From Firmicutes bacterium HGW-Firmicutes-1 (GTDB lineage: Bacteria > Bacillota > Clostridia > Lachnospirales > Vallitaleaceae): a stretch of 64,000 bases of DNA. The notes beneath the pieces are model-generated. The model saw only the letters and a program-made list of their open reading frames with translations. It did no database searches and was not told the DNA's origin. Both the position numbers and the translations under genes were made by a program. The first letter of the stretch is position 1, and each line of letters begins with the position of its first letter. Positions 9,237 to 17,524 of the stretch are shown here, one piece after another. The stretch is from contig PHAG01000011.1 of the NCBI GenBank assembly GCA_002841625.1, forward strand, positions 1-64,000, given 5' to 3'.

Positions 9237-9917
9237 TTACATGGGAAAATAGGAAAAAACCACTTTGACTCTTGCTGTAATTTGTGTTTGACCTGCTTCA
9301 ATTGGAGTCTCTACGTCTCCTCTAGCTGCAAAATATCTGTTTGTTACTGGCGCTTGACCATAACTTTCTTCAGTTATTCTAAATGGTACATGTAGTAACT
9401 GAATCGACATTCTACTTGCTATAGACTCCGCCTTCTTAACCGCATTCATAACAGCTAAGTTCAGTGCCTTTTGATAATAATAGGTTGTATCATCTACCTC
9501 AAAGGAGATGCCCCGCACTACATTTGCTCCATTATTGACAGCGGTATCTACAACTTCACCCACAAGATCAATATTTCTCACTGTAACTTGAAGGATATTA
9601 CTAACACGATATCCTCTATCTACTTGTTTTCCATCTATATAGTCATATTGCTTTTCAATATTATAATATATCGTCTGCAAATCTTTTTCTTCTATTCCTA
9701 ATTGTCCTATAGCTGTAAGGACTTGCTGTGTCCTTAATGTGTTTTCTTCTTGGGCTTTTTGTAAATTTGTATTATTCGTTTCAACTCCAAGTTGAATCAA
9801 TGCAACATCAGGTACAACCATGACATTACCTTCACCTTGAAGTTCCATCGAATAATGAAAACCTTTGTTATGCCTATAACCTATTCCATCTGAAATATCA
9901 TACATTTTATTTACCAT
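9237..9917 (-). CDS. SIMPL domain protein (DUF541 family)
   Basis: A 226-residue protein matching the SIMPL/DUF541 (BP26-like) family: an opening ELQGEGNVMVVPDVALIQLGV, then alternating helices and strands with YRVSNILQVTVRNID and VVRGISFEVDD. The family is widespread, often secreted, and of unknown biochemical role. This copy lacks an evident signal peptide, so it may be cytoplasmic. The ribosome site is weak, and ATG 9905 is an alternative start. It is probably cotranscribed with the NUDIX gene. Confidence 0.8.
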   Translation of the reverse strand: MVNKMYDISDGIGYRHNKGFHYSMELQGEGNVMVVPDVALIQLGVETNNTNLQKAQEENTLRTQQVLTAIGQLGIEEKDLQTIYYNIEKQYDYIDGKQVDRGYRVSNILQVTVRNIDLVGEVVDTAVNNGANVVRGISFEVDDTTYYYQKALNLAVMNAVKKAESIASRMSIQLLHVPFRITEESYGQAPVTNRYFAARGDVETPIEAGQTQITARVKVVFSYFPM

Positions 9918-9972
9918 TTTAGCGAGTTTACTGTATCATATGCATTGCAAATATAATTGGTAAGTCTATTGA

Positions 9973-11367
9973 TTAAATTTTGTCTCTAGTAAGCAGCATA
10001 GTCATAAGTTCATTATCTACAATTTGCTCAATAGATTGAATTCCCAATTGCTTTAAAATTTTCATAACATTTAAATTGTCAAAGGGTGTCATAATTAAAG
10101 AATCCTCACCAAAGTCGTTTACATGCTTTAATGCTTTTTCCATTTCAATATTAGTTCTTGGACCACCAACACAGCCTCCAACACAACCCATTCCTTCAAT
10201 AAAATTTGCCCCGATGGTTTCTTTCTGTGTAAGATCAGTGAGTATTTTCTTACAGGCAACTACACCATCAACCTTCTTTGGCTTTAACTTAATTAATCTA
10301 GTCGGTTCTAAACGATTCACAACTGTCTTTACCGAAAAGCTAACGCCACCAGTTCTAGCATATAATCTTCCACCTAAGGAAGCCTGATCCTTATCATCAC
10401 TTTGCATATCAGATAAATTCATTTCTAGCGCATGAAATATCTCTTTTAATTCCCTGAAGTTTAATACAAAATCAATGGCTCCAACTAAATCTGCTTCTTT
10501 GATTTCCCCTTTTTTAGCTATACATGGTGCAATAAAAACAACCTTTGCATCTTTATAAAGGGTTTTCAGAATTCTTCCTGATGCAATCATAGGAGATACA
10601 GAGGGAGACATATGATCATATAAACTGTTATAGCTTTTCTTGGTCATATTGAACCATATCGGACAGCAACAGCTTGTAAGGAAAAAATCTTCTTCATTTT
10701 TTACCAAATGATTAAATTCAAAGGCTTCCTTAATAGTCAAAATATCAGCAAACATAGCTACTTCAATCATGTCTTGAAAGCCCATAAGCTTTAAGGCTGT
10801 TCTTATTTGTCCCATCGTTACGTCATCACCAAATTGTCCTGCTATAGCTGGTGCAACAGCAGCATACACTGGAACATCTCTATTCTTTAATAAATCAACA
10901 ACTGGGAGAAATTCAATTTTGTCTGCCAAAGCACCAAAATCGCAACTCCCAACACACTCTCCACAGCTTAAGCATTTATCATTTACTATAGTTGGTCCTG
11001 GGCTTCTTTTGTAAACATGCGCCTCGTATTTACAAGCGTCTTTACATTTGCAGTCTTGATGATCACAATATTCACAAGCCCCAGCAATCTTTGCAACAAC
11101 CGGTTGTCCAATTGAATTCGATCTTTTTATAATATCAAGTTCATCTTCAAATTCTGTATTCCCCTTTGGATCAAGTCCCATCGCAACTCTTATATGATCA
11201 ATAATGAATGGCATATCTTGTTCTTTGAATTCAAATTTATCTTTAATTTCTAGCGCTAGTTGATTTAAGTCACTCGCATTCTTAAGTTTACCATTCCAAT
11301 ATTTTTTAACAAGCTCTCCAAAAATGATCATTCGCTTTTCTTGAAAATGATTAAAACCGTTTTCCAT
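9973..11367 (-). CDS. Monomeric [FeFe]-hydrogenase-like iron-sulfur protein
   Basis: Residues about 95-150 hold two cysteine clusters (CEYCDHQDCKCKDAC and CLSCGECVGSC) for [4Fe-4S] centres. The H-cluster motifs follow: TSCCCPIW (L1), IAPCIAKKGEIKE (L2) and EGMGCVGGCVGG (L3). This is a bona fide [FeFe]-hydrogenase catalytic domain that would interconvert H2 with protons and electrons. L1 has three consecutive cysteines and L2 reads APC rather than MPC, which fits the group B-like clostridial branch rather than classic group A; that is from memory. No HydE/F/G maturase, NuoE/F-like subunit or PAS domain is adjacent. ATG 11367 has AAAGGG 8 bases upstream; ATG 11373 and GTG 11376 are alternatives. 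Confidence 0.88.
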   Translation of the reverse strand: MENGFNHFQEKRMIIFGELVKKYWNGKLKNASDLNQLALEIKDKFEFKEQDMPFIIDHIRVAMGLDPKGNTEFEDELDIIKRSNSIGQPVVAKIAGACEYCDHQDCKCKDACKYEAHVYKRSPGPTIVNDKCLSCGECVGSCDFGALADKIEFLPVVDLLKNRDVPVYAAVAPAIAGQFGDDVTMGQIRTALKLMGFQDMIEVAMFADILTIKEAFEFNHLVKNEEDFFLTSCCCPIWFNMTKKSYNSLYDHMSPSVSPMIASGRILKTLYKDAKVVFIAPCIAKKGEIKEADLVGAIDFVLNFRELKEIFHALEMNLSDMQSDDKDQASLGGRLYARTGGVSFSVKTVVNRLEPTRLIKLKPKKVDGVVACKKILTDLTQKETIGANFIEGMGCVGGCVGGPRTNIEMEKALKHVNDFGEDSLIMTPFDNLNVMKILKQLGIQSIEQIVDNELMTMLLTRDKI

Positions 11368-11486
11368 CTTCATCACCCTTTCAACCAGTAATTTTAATTT
11401 ATCCTAAGATAGTCCATTACTATAATAACCCTATTATATAATTACTTGGTTATAATTACTATATAAAACATTGTTCATCAATTAAT

Positions 11487-11541
11487 AAGGAGCTATCTGC
11501 TTCACTATAAAGATATATATAGTTGAGATAGCTCCTTTTTT
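11487..11541. terminator. Bidirectional hairpin terminator
   Basis: AAGGAGCTATCT (11487-11498) pairs exactly with AGATAGCTCCTT (11526-11537), followed by a T-run. It lies between the permease gene and the hydrogenase gene and separates them. Confidence 0.85.
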
Positions 11542-11542
11542 G

Positions 11543-12877
11543 TTATTCTTTTCTGTAAAACAGCAAGCCTAGTAAGATGACTATTACTGATATTCCAAGG
11601 TAAATTCCTATGCTAGGGTTCGTAATACCACCATACAGGATTATAAGTGAACCCATGATTGCAAATATAGGTAACCCAAATCTTTTCCAATTGTTTAAAT
11701 CTGTAAAATTCCTTATATACCAAACATATAGAAAAATATAAAGTCCATAAATCAATACAATTGGAATTTCATCTAATCCAATATATCGTCCAAACCAATT
11801 ATTTAAGCTACCATACCAAAGAACTGTATATACCACAGATAGTATAAATGCGTATATTGTTGAATATGGTGGCATGTTTGTCTTTGGACTAACCTTTGCT
11901 AAAAGTTTTGGTAATGGTCCTTGATTTCTTAGAGCCAAAGAAAAAGGCATTCTAATGTTAGAAATAATTAATCCATTTAAAGTACCCAAACAAGAAAAAA
12001 TAACAAAGGCAGTTAAAATAACTGCAGCAGTACCTCCAAATAAAGAATTGGCTGCTATGCTAATTGCATTATCGCTTTCCTTAACGATTTGATCTGTTGG
12101 TAATACACCTGAAATACCTAAAAAGTAAAAGATGTATATAATCAAGACAATAATCGAACCAATCGTTAACGCCCTTGGTAAGGTCTTTTTTGCATCCTTA
12201 ATTTCACTGTTAATTGTTGTAGCCGCAATCCAGCCTTCATATGCAAAGGCAGTCGCAACAACAGCGGATGCCATTGTACCATAGCTACTTCCTATTGTCT
12301 TTGCTGCAGATGTAAAATTATGAATCATTACACCATTTAAAACTCCGGAAATCATACCAATAACAGCAATGAGTGTTAAGGGAATGAGTTTAATTACTGT
12401 TGTAGCAACTTGAAACTTACCCGCTAATATTGGTGAAAAATAATTCATTGTATATCCTAAAACCAAATAAATACCAGCTACTACCCATGTCATTGCGCTA
12501 TTGGTAGGATTATCTGAGCCAAATAATATTAAAGTATACATACTTGCTACCCAACATAAAACTGCTGATAAAGGTGTGTAATAAAGAACCCCTTTAAACC
12601 AACCAACTAAATATCCAAATTTTTTACCATAAGCTTCCTCTGAGTAATCGACAATACCATTTGCCTTTTCGATTCTCCCAGCAAACTCAGCAAAAACCAA
12701 TGCTCCAAATACCATTGATGCTGCACCTACAACCCAGGCAATTAAAGCACCGATTAAATTCCCTTTTGTTAGGGTTAATACATCATCTGCTTTGAAAAAG
12801 ACACCAGAACCGATAACTACTCCAACTACCATAGCTATAGATGTCCATAACCCATACTTCTTGTTTAGTGTTTCCAT
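11543..12877 (-). CDS. APC-family amino acid permease (SteT/LAT-like)
   Basis: A 444-residue protein with about twelve membrane segments. The first helix carries IAMVVGVVIGSGVFF, the G-S/A-G substrate-binding break typical of amino-acid/polyamine/organocation transporters. Helix 6 (AFAYEGWIAATTINSEIK) resembles the LAT/SteT branch of amino-acid exchangers, so exchange or uptake of neutral amino acids is a reasonable guess. AAAGGAG lies 5 bases before the ATG. It ends just before a strong hairpin, so it is likely monocistronic. Confidence 0.88.
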   Translation of the reverse strand: METLNKKYGLWTSIAMVVGVVIGSGVFFKADDVLTLTKGNLIGALIAWVVGAASMVFGALVFAEFAGRIEKANGIVDYSEEAYGKKFGYLVGWFKGVLYYTPLSAVLCWVASMYTLILFGSDNPTNSAMTWVVAGIYLVLGYTMNYFSPILAGKFQVATTVIKLIPLTLIAVIGMISGVLNGVMIHNFTSAAKTIGSSYGTMASAVVATAFAYEGWIAATTINSEIKDAKKTLPRALTIGSIIVLIIYIFYFLGISGVLPTDQIVKESDNAISIAANSLFGGTAAVILTAFVIFSCLGTLNGLIISNIRMPFSLALRNQGPLPKLLAKVSPKTNMPPYSTIYAFILSVVYTVLWYGSLNNWFGRYIGLDEIPIVLIYGLYIFLYVWYIRNFTDLNNWKRFGLPIFAIMGSLIILYGGITNPSIGIYLGISVIVILLGLLFYRKE

Positions 12878-13019
12878 AAGCTTCTCCTTTGATTATACTT
12901 CCCCTATCAAGCTTAAGAACATACATGTTATTGGGGATGCTTAAATATAATAATAGAATTGTCGAAAAAATGCAATCCGGCATATTAATGTAGTAAAGTT
13001 GAAGCTTATGGTTGTATTG

Positions 13020-14114
13020 TTATTTCATTCTTTTATTTTTCCTATTGAATTTTTGCAGCCTTTTGCAAGCATCAAGTGAGCCCATCATATCTTTTATTTT
13101 TTCTTTCTCTGCTTGTGAAGCTGTCATCGTAACCTTTCTTTCTTCAAACAACATTTCCTTTTGAAGCTTTTTATAGTTCTCATAACGTTCAAGAGATAGT
13201 GTTCCCTCTTCTATCGCTTCTCTTACAGCACACCGAGGTTCGTTTTCATGGTTACAATCTTTATAGTAACAATGATTAGAATATTCCTCGATATCCGAAA
13301 AAGACATTGATAAATCAGCACCAGCAATTTGAAGCTCTCTCATTCCTGGTGTATCAATAACAATGGTTCCCTGTGGTAATAAAATCAACTGCCTATGTGT
13401 GGTGGTATGTCGACCTTTATCATCATTTCTAAGGCTATTTGTTACCAATACATTCTGACCCATTAACTTGTTGATCAAGGTGGATTTTCCAACACCTGAA
13501 GAACCGATAAACGCTACAGTTTTTCGTTTTTCCATATACTTTATCATATGTGAATATCCATCAGCATCTAAGCACGAAGCTACAACAACATTCACGCCAA
13601 TTGCAATTTCTTCAATTTCTCTCAACCTAGATTCAATGTCATTACACAAATCCGCTTTGGTTAATACGACAACTGGCTTAGCCCTACTATCCCAAGCAAT
13701 TGACAAATATCGTTCAAGGCGACGCAAATTATAATCATTGTTCAAAGACATACATATAAATACTACATCGATATTTGCAGCGACAATTTGTCTTTCATAT
13801 TTATCACCAGCAGCTTTTCTTTCAAAGCAGCTTTTTCGCGAAAGAATATGATGGATGATTGCATTGCCTCCATAATCATCTATTCTATCTACCAATACCC
13901 AATCTCCAACAGCCGGATAGTCTGCTATTTCAGAAGCATGATAGCTTAATCTACCCGAAACTTCTGCTTGGATTTCTCTATCCTCAGTAATGATCTTATA
14001 CATATCTTTGTGTTGGACAGATACCCTAGCTAGAAATAATGTAGAATCCAGTTGGTTCGCTTCATTGCTTATATCTTCTGATAGACCTAAATTATATAAA
14101 TTAGTTTGTTTCAT
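13020..14114 (-). CDS. rsgA: Ribosome small-subunit GTPase RsgA
   Basis: RsgA is a GTPase acting in late maturation of the 30S subunit. The 364-residue protein has the N-terminal OB fold (about 20-95) and then a circularly permuted GTPase: TKAD (G4) precedes GSSGVGKST (G1), DKGRHTTTHRQL (G2) and DTPG (G3). A C-terminal zinc knuckle follows (CYYKDCNHENEPRCAV). GGGAGG lies 7 bases before the ATG. A possible short leader ORF and a strong hairpin precede it. Length and motif order are normal. Confidence 0.96.
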   Translation of the reverse strand: MKQTNLYNLGLSEDISNEANQLDSTLFLARVSVQHKDMYKIITEDREIQAEVSGRLSYHASEIADYPAVGDWVLVDRIDDYGGNAIIHHILSRKSCFERKAAGDKYERQIVAANIDVVFICMSLNNDYNLRRLERYLSIAWDSRAKPVVVLTKADLCNDIESRLREIEEIAIGVNVVVASCLDADGYSHMIKYMEKRKTVAFIGSSGVGKSTLINKLMGQNVLVTNSLRNDDKGRHTTTHRQLILLPQGTIVIDTPGMRELQIAGADLSMSFSDIEEYSNHCYYKDCNHENEPRCAVREAIEEGTLSLERYENYKKLQKEMLFEERKVTMTASQAEKEKIKDMMGSLDACKRLQKFNRKNKRMK

Positions 14115-14152
14115 TTTTTTCCTCCCATGTGATTGTATGATTCAATTCAGGG

Positions 14153-14192
14153 GGGGAGGTTCGTATACTATACTACTTTACATACCTCCCCT
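14153..14192. promoter_or_regulatory. Hairpin in the rsgA leader
   Basis: GGGGAGGT pairs with ACCTCCCC around a loop of about 25 bases. Read toward rsgA there is no T-run directly after it, so it is not a classic terminator. It overlaps the end of a possible 19-codon leader ORF, which suggests a leader structure affecting rsgA expression. Confidence 0.45.
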
Positions 14193-14227
14193 TTAACTAC
14201 AATCTCCGTACATTTTGTTTTATACAT
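14168..14227 (-). CDS. Possible 19-residue leader peptide upstream of rsgA
   Basis: A very short frame, MYKTKCTEIVVKGEVCKVV, starts at ATG 14227 with AAAAGGAG and good spacing in front. It stops inside the GGGGAGG hairpin, 53 bases before the rsgA start. The ribosome site is as good as those of real genes nearby, but the frame is short enough to be chance. If translated, ribosome position could alter the hairpin. Confidence 0.35.
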   Translation of the reverse strand: MYKTKCTEIVVKGEVCKVV

Positions 14228-14427
14228 AAATAAATCTCCTTTTTCAAATAAGGTTAGTAATTACTATATAATTATATGTTATTCCAATAGATATTTAAAG
14301 AAATTTTTTTTAGTTGCTCTATTTGCTACTTATTTATTCCTTTACAATAAGTAGTTCATGTTTTATTATTAACGTAACGTTGTTCGGTTTTTCAAAGGTC
14401 AAATAAAGTAATTGGAGGATATGAAAA

Positions 14428-15026
14428 ATGGGCAAATGCGGTAAAACCAAAATCCTGAGGCAGCAAATATTGTTATCAGTAGAAATGGAATCATTGGTGC
14501 TACAATGAGAGGGATTGCAAAGGAGGCTGGAATGAGTACTGGTGCAATCTATCATCATTATTCTTCAAAAGAAGAGGTATTATATGATGTCATGCGCCAA
14601 AGTTTATCCGTTTCCACTCACTTAGCCGAAAAAACCCGGCTTAATATGGACAGTAAAGAAGAACTTATCGCTGAAATATACGAAAATATAATGATACATT
14701 TCGATAAATCAGCAGAGAATAAACTACATCTATACTTAGCACAAGAAGCTATATTAGGGAATGAAATTTTAAGAAAAAAATTCAAGGGACAATATAAAGA
14801 ATGGATAAACGCAACTGAAGAGCTTTTAATCTATATCTATGGAACATCTTATAATGAACAAGGCAAAGCCTTAGCTTCGTTACTTATTGGCGCAATTGAT
14901 GGTGTCGTTATTCAAATGCTATTAGGTGCCAATATTGTTCCAATAGAAGATATTGCAAAGGTATATCATCTACTATTAACAGACGGAATTCCTCATTTTA
15001 TGAAACTATTAAGTCAGCAGAATTGA
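14428..15026 (+). pseudogene. TetR-family regulator gene interrupted by a one-base frameshift
   Basis: A TetR repressor reading frame is clear from the helix-turn-helix (TMRGIAKEAGMSTGAIYHHY) to the end at 15026. The expected N-terminus is in another frame. GGAGGAT is followed 8 bases later by ATG 14428, encoding MGKCGKTKIL and then running out of frame. The frame containing EAANIVISRNGIIGA continues only after about 14453. Adding one base near ATCCT/GAGG (14452-14459) would join them into a full-length protein of about 200 residues. From ATG 14505 alone, the first helix of the DNA-binding domain is missing. It may be a true pseudogene or a sequence error. No obvious target gene lies beside it. 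Confidence 0.8.
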
Positions 15027-15211
15027 TAACAAAGCGCTTGTCAGCGCGTTACATAATAATTTATGCTATCTAACGCTTTGTTCCATGCTTCGTGGAAAGT
15101 AGAACTTTCCTACGAAATAAAACCTAAGACATATGGCTACTAACTTTCATTTACATTATTTCATTTTACTTGGTGAAGGCCATGTCATGAAAGTTTCCTA
15201 CTGGATAAAAC
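15027..15211. other. Non-coding stretch with two hairpins
   Basis: After the TetR frame, AACAAAGCG and CGCTTTGTT (about 15029-15082) can pair as a long-looped stem. Next, GGAAAGT-AGA-ACTTTCC (15097-15113) is a perfect 7-bp stem with a 3-base loop. Neither has a clear T-run. No gene was found here. Confidence 0.5.
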
Positions 15212-15212
15212 A

Positions 15213-15245
15213 AGAGGGACCTTCCTTCTTTCATGAAGTCCCCCT
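15213..15245 (-). terminator. Probable terminator of the MerR gene
   Basis: On the minus strand AGGGGACTTC...GGTCCCT forms a stem with a bulge, followed by CTTGTTTT. It directly follows the MerR/TipAS gene. Confidence 0.6.
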
Positions 15246-15255
15246 AATCCTAATC

Positions 15256-16020
15256 TTAATTTGAAGTCCCAGTATAAATAAATACCGCATCTCTTAAAAA
15301 TTCAGCTGTCCCTGGTTGCTTCTTATCATAATAAGCTGTAAATCTTTCATCATCCACATACATTTGTGCTAAGCCTGCGTGAGCTTCCTTTGAATAGCTA
15401 TTCCAATAATAGCTAAGCCATTGTCGGTGTAAATCCGCAGCTTTTTGAGCAAGCTCACCTGCTGGATCACCAGTCTCAAATGCTATCTGTAGAGTGTCCA
15501 TCACATCAACTGATAGTTTTTCAACTTCAGCATATTGCTCTTTTGTCATATTCTTAACTTTTTGATTTGATTTATTGATTTCATCTTCTCCATATTTTTG
15601 TCTAATTTCTTCACCATATTGCTTTTCATTTTCATCAATTATTTTTTGTTTAAATCCTTCAAACTTTTCTTTATCTGTCATAATCATCATTCCTTTCGTT
15701 GAAGCTATTGTTTTATCTACATTAGCTATTAGTAAGTCAAGTTGTTTTCTTTTTTCAAGAAGCTTTTCACGATGCTCCCTCAGCGCAAGTGTTCCATTAA
15801 ATTGAGGATTTGTGATCATTTCCTTTATACGCTCTAAGCCAATACCTAGTTCTCTGTAAAAAAGAATTTGTTGTAGTGTGTTTACCTCTTTTTGACCATA
15901 TATTCGATATCCTGATGAATTCATCCTTGCCGGCTTAAGAATATCTATCTCATCATAATACCTTAATGTCCTTGTGCTGATTCCAGCTAGCTTTGCAAGC
16001 TTTTGTACTGTATATTCCAT
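15256..16020 (-). CDS. MerR-family regulator with TipAS ligand-binding domain
   Basis: Residues 1-70 are a MerR winged helix-turn-helix (VQKLAKLAGISTRTLRYYDE, then GYRIYG). A coiled-coil linker (about 75-115) follows. The C-terminal 130 residues match the TipAS fold, with AQKAADLHRQWLSYYWN and LAQMYVDDERFTAYYD, which in TipA and Mta-like regulators binds antibiotics or other hydrophobic drugs. At 254 residues it is full length. Such proteins activate drug-resistance genes, but no efflux pump is adjacent, so the target is unclear. Confidence 0.9.
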   Translation of the reverse strand: MEYTVQKLAKLAGISTRTLRYYDEIDILKPARMNSSGYRIYGQKEVNTLQQILFYRELGIGLERIKEMITNPQFNGTLALREHREKLLEKRKQLDLLIANVDKTIASTKGMMIMTDKEKFEGFKQKIIDENEKQYGEEIRQKYGEDEINKSNQKVKNMTKEQYAEVEKLSVDVMDTLQIAFETGDPAGELAQKAADLHRQWLSYYWNSYSKEAHAGLAQMYVDDERFTAYYDKKQPGTAEFLRDAVFIYTGTSN

Positions 16021-16151
16021 GTATTCACCTCCTGACTCCTTTACTATACACCTTAACGTTGCGTCAATGTCAATAGTATGCCGAAAACTTTTTTTAACAA
16101 AAAAAACTACAAAGAATATCTTTATAGCTTTTATTTTCCTACATTTAATTG

Positions 16152-16301
16152 TTATCTATCAATTTTTCCCGTGTTTTTCATATCACGGTTTGTTGTATTA
16201 TCCGAATGATTTACTTTACCATTCGTACCACGATTGTTGTTCGCACTTTTTGATTCTCCATTAAGGGTACCACCCTTATCCTTTGATTTCTCTTTAGGCA
16301 T
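16152..16301 (-). CDS. Small hydrophilic protein, 49 residues
   Basis: A short frame begins MPKEKSKDKGGTLNGESKSA and is made almost wholly of Lys, Asn, Gly, Ser, Thr and Asp. GGAGG lies 6 bases before the ATG, an excellent ribosome site, which makes the gene credible despite its size. The composition recalls small spore or stress proteins of Firmicutes, but no family is recognised. Confidence 0.6.
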   Translation of the reverse strand: MPKEKSKDKGGTLNGESKSANNNRGTNGKVNHSDNTTNRDMKNTGKIDR

Positions 16302-16389
16302 AATAAACCTCCAAAACAAAATTTAAATTATTTTACTACCTTAGTTTGGTTTATTAGTTGACAATTATTCATTGCCTTAAAACGAAAGC

Positions 16390-17496
16390 TTAACAGCATA
16401 AATTACCAATTTGTTTATTCTCTTTTTTATTCATATACATCTTCCTGTCTGCATCTTTTATCAATTGATTATAATTTGTACCATCTATTGGGTATTCAGC
16501 AATTCCATAACTATAACTACATATGACCCTATTACATTCAAAGAGTAGAGGTTCATTTATTAACTTGCTCTTTATATTATCCATTGTTTCTTTTATTTCA
16601 ACTTGGTTCGTATTAAAGTAAATGGCAGCGAATTCATCACCAGCCAATCTAGCAAATATATCTCCTGCAGGAAGCACCTGACTAATAGCCCTTGCAAAGG
16701 TATTGATAAAAGTGTCTCCTGCAAGATGTCCATAGTTATCATTTACACCCTTCAGATTATTCAAATCAAATACAACCACATGAAAATGTTTGTCATTTTG
16801 TTGATAATCCAAAAGTGTCTTTTCAAATAACTCTTCAAAATGCCTTCGATTGTATACACTCGTTAAGCTATCATACGTTGATAGATATACTGTTTTTTGA
16901 TATAACAAATGATTATTGATCCCTATTTCCATCTGATCTCTTAAATATTCTAAAATTTCCAATTCAAAGTCTCCAAAAACCATATTATGAATACTATCAA
17001 TATTGATTAAGCCGTATAAATGTCCATTCACAATAATAGGGGTACTTATTGAAGATTTGATAATATGACTAGCACTGTTTTCAATGTCCCTTGTTTTTGT
17101 ATCCCAAATTTCATAATGGATATCGTTAATTATTTGAGTTTTTTCTATTTTACCCTCGGATCTATTCCAAAAAAAGGATTCTTGTAATGGTATTTTAAAG
17201 TTATGAATATACTTATCCTGATACCCACTTGAAACAGCTATTGTTAAATTGTTATCCTTATCTAAAAGCAATACACTCCCAAAATCACCAAACTGCATCA
17301 CTTCCATAATCTTATCTAGTACTGTTTCAAATAACTCTGTTATGTCTTTGAAATCCAAGATAACATGGGTGATATCCAACATAGCATCTTTCAGTTTAAG
17401 TAGATTGATTACATCTTCCTTTGATAATAACTCTAAATTTTTTTTATAAATATCTTGTGGATCCTTGCTCATTGATTTAAAGAACCTTTGGAACAT
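16390..17496 (-). CDS. GAF-GGDEF diguanylate cyclase-like protein
   Basis: Residues about 45-195 form a GAF sensor domain (FGSVLLLDKDNNL, SSISTPIIVNGHLYGLINID). A GGDEF domain follows (about 205-360), with STYDSLTSVYNRRHF and NDNYGHLAGD. The signature is AGDEF instead of GGDEF, which is usually still compatible with making c-di-GMP from GTP. The RxxD inhibitory site before it is absent (PAGD), so product feedback is probably lost. No membrane segment is seen. ATG 17496 has GGGGGTG upstream; GTG 17505 is an alternative start. It begins 28 bases after the PP2C-like gene and is probably cotranscribed. It closely resembles the GAF-GGDEF half of the protein at 24091-25491. Confidence 0.9.
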   Translation of the reverse strand: MFQRFFKSMSKDPQDIYKKNLELLSKEDVINLLKLKDAMLDITHVILDFKDITELFETVLDKIMEVMQFGDFGSVLLLDKDNNLTIAVSSGYQDKYIHNFKIPLQESFFWNRSEGKIEKTQIINDIHYEIWDTKTRDIENSASHIIKSSISTPIIVNGHLYGLINIDSIHNMVFGDFELEILEYLRDQMEIGINNHLLYQKTVYLSTYDSLTSVYNRRHFEELFEKTLLDYQQNDKHFHVVVFDLNNLKGVNDNYGHLAGDTFINTFARAISQVLPAGDIFARLAGDEFAAIYFNTNQVEIKETMDNIKSKLINEPLLFECNRVICSYSYGIAEYPIDGTNYNQLIKDADRKMYMNKKENKQIGNLCC

Positions 17497-17524
17497 ATCA
17501 ATCACCCCCTAATTTATTGATTTA

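Noticed and set aside
14334-14558. Minus-strand 74-residue frame
   Set aside because: It runs antisense to the TetR gene start, has no ribosome site and resembles no protein.
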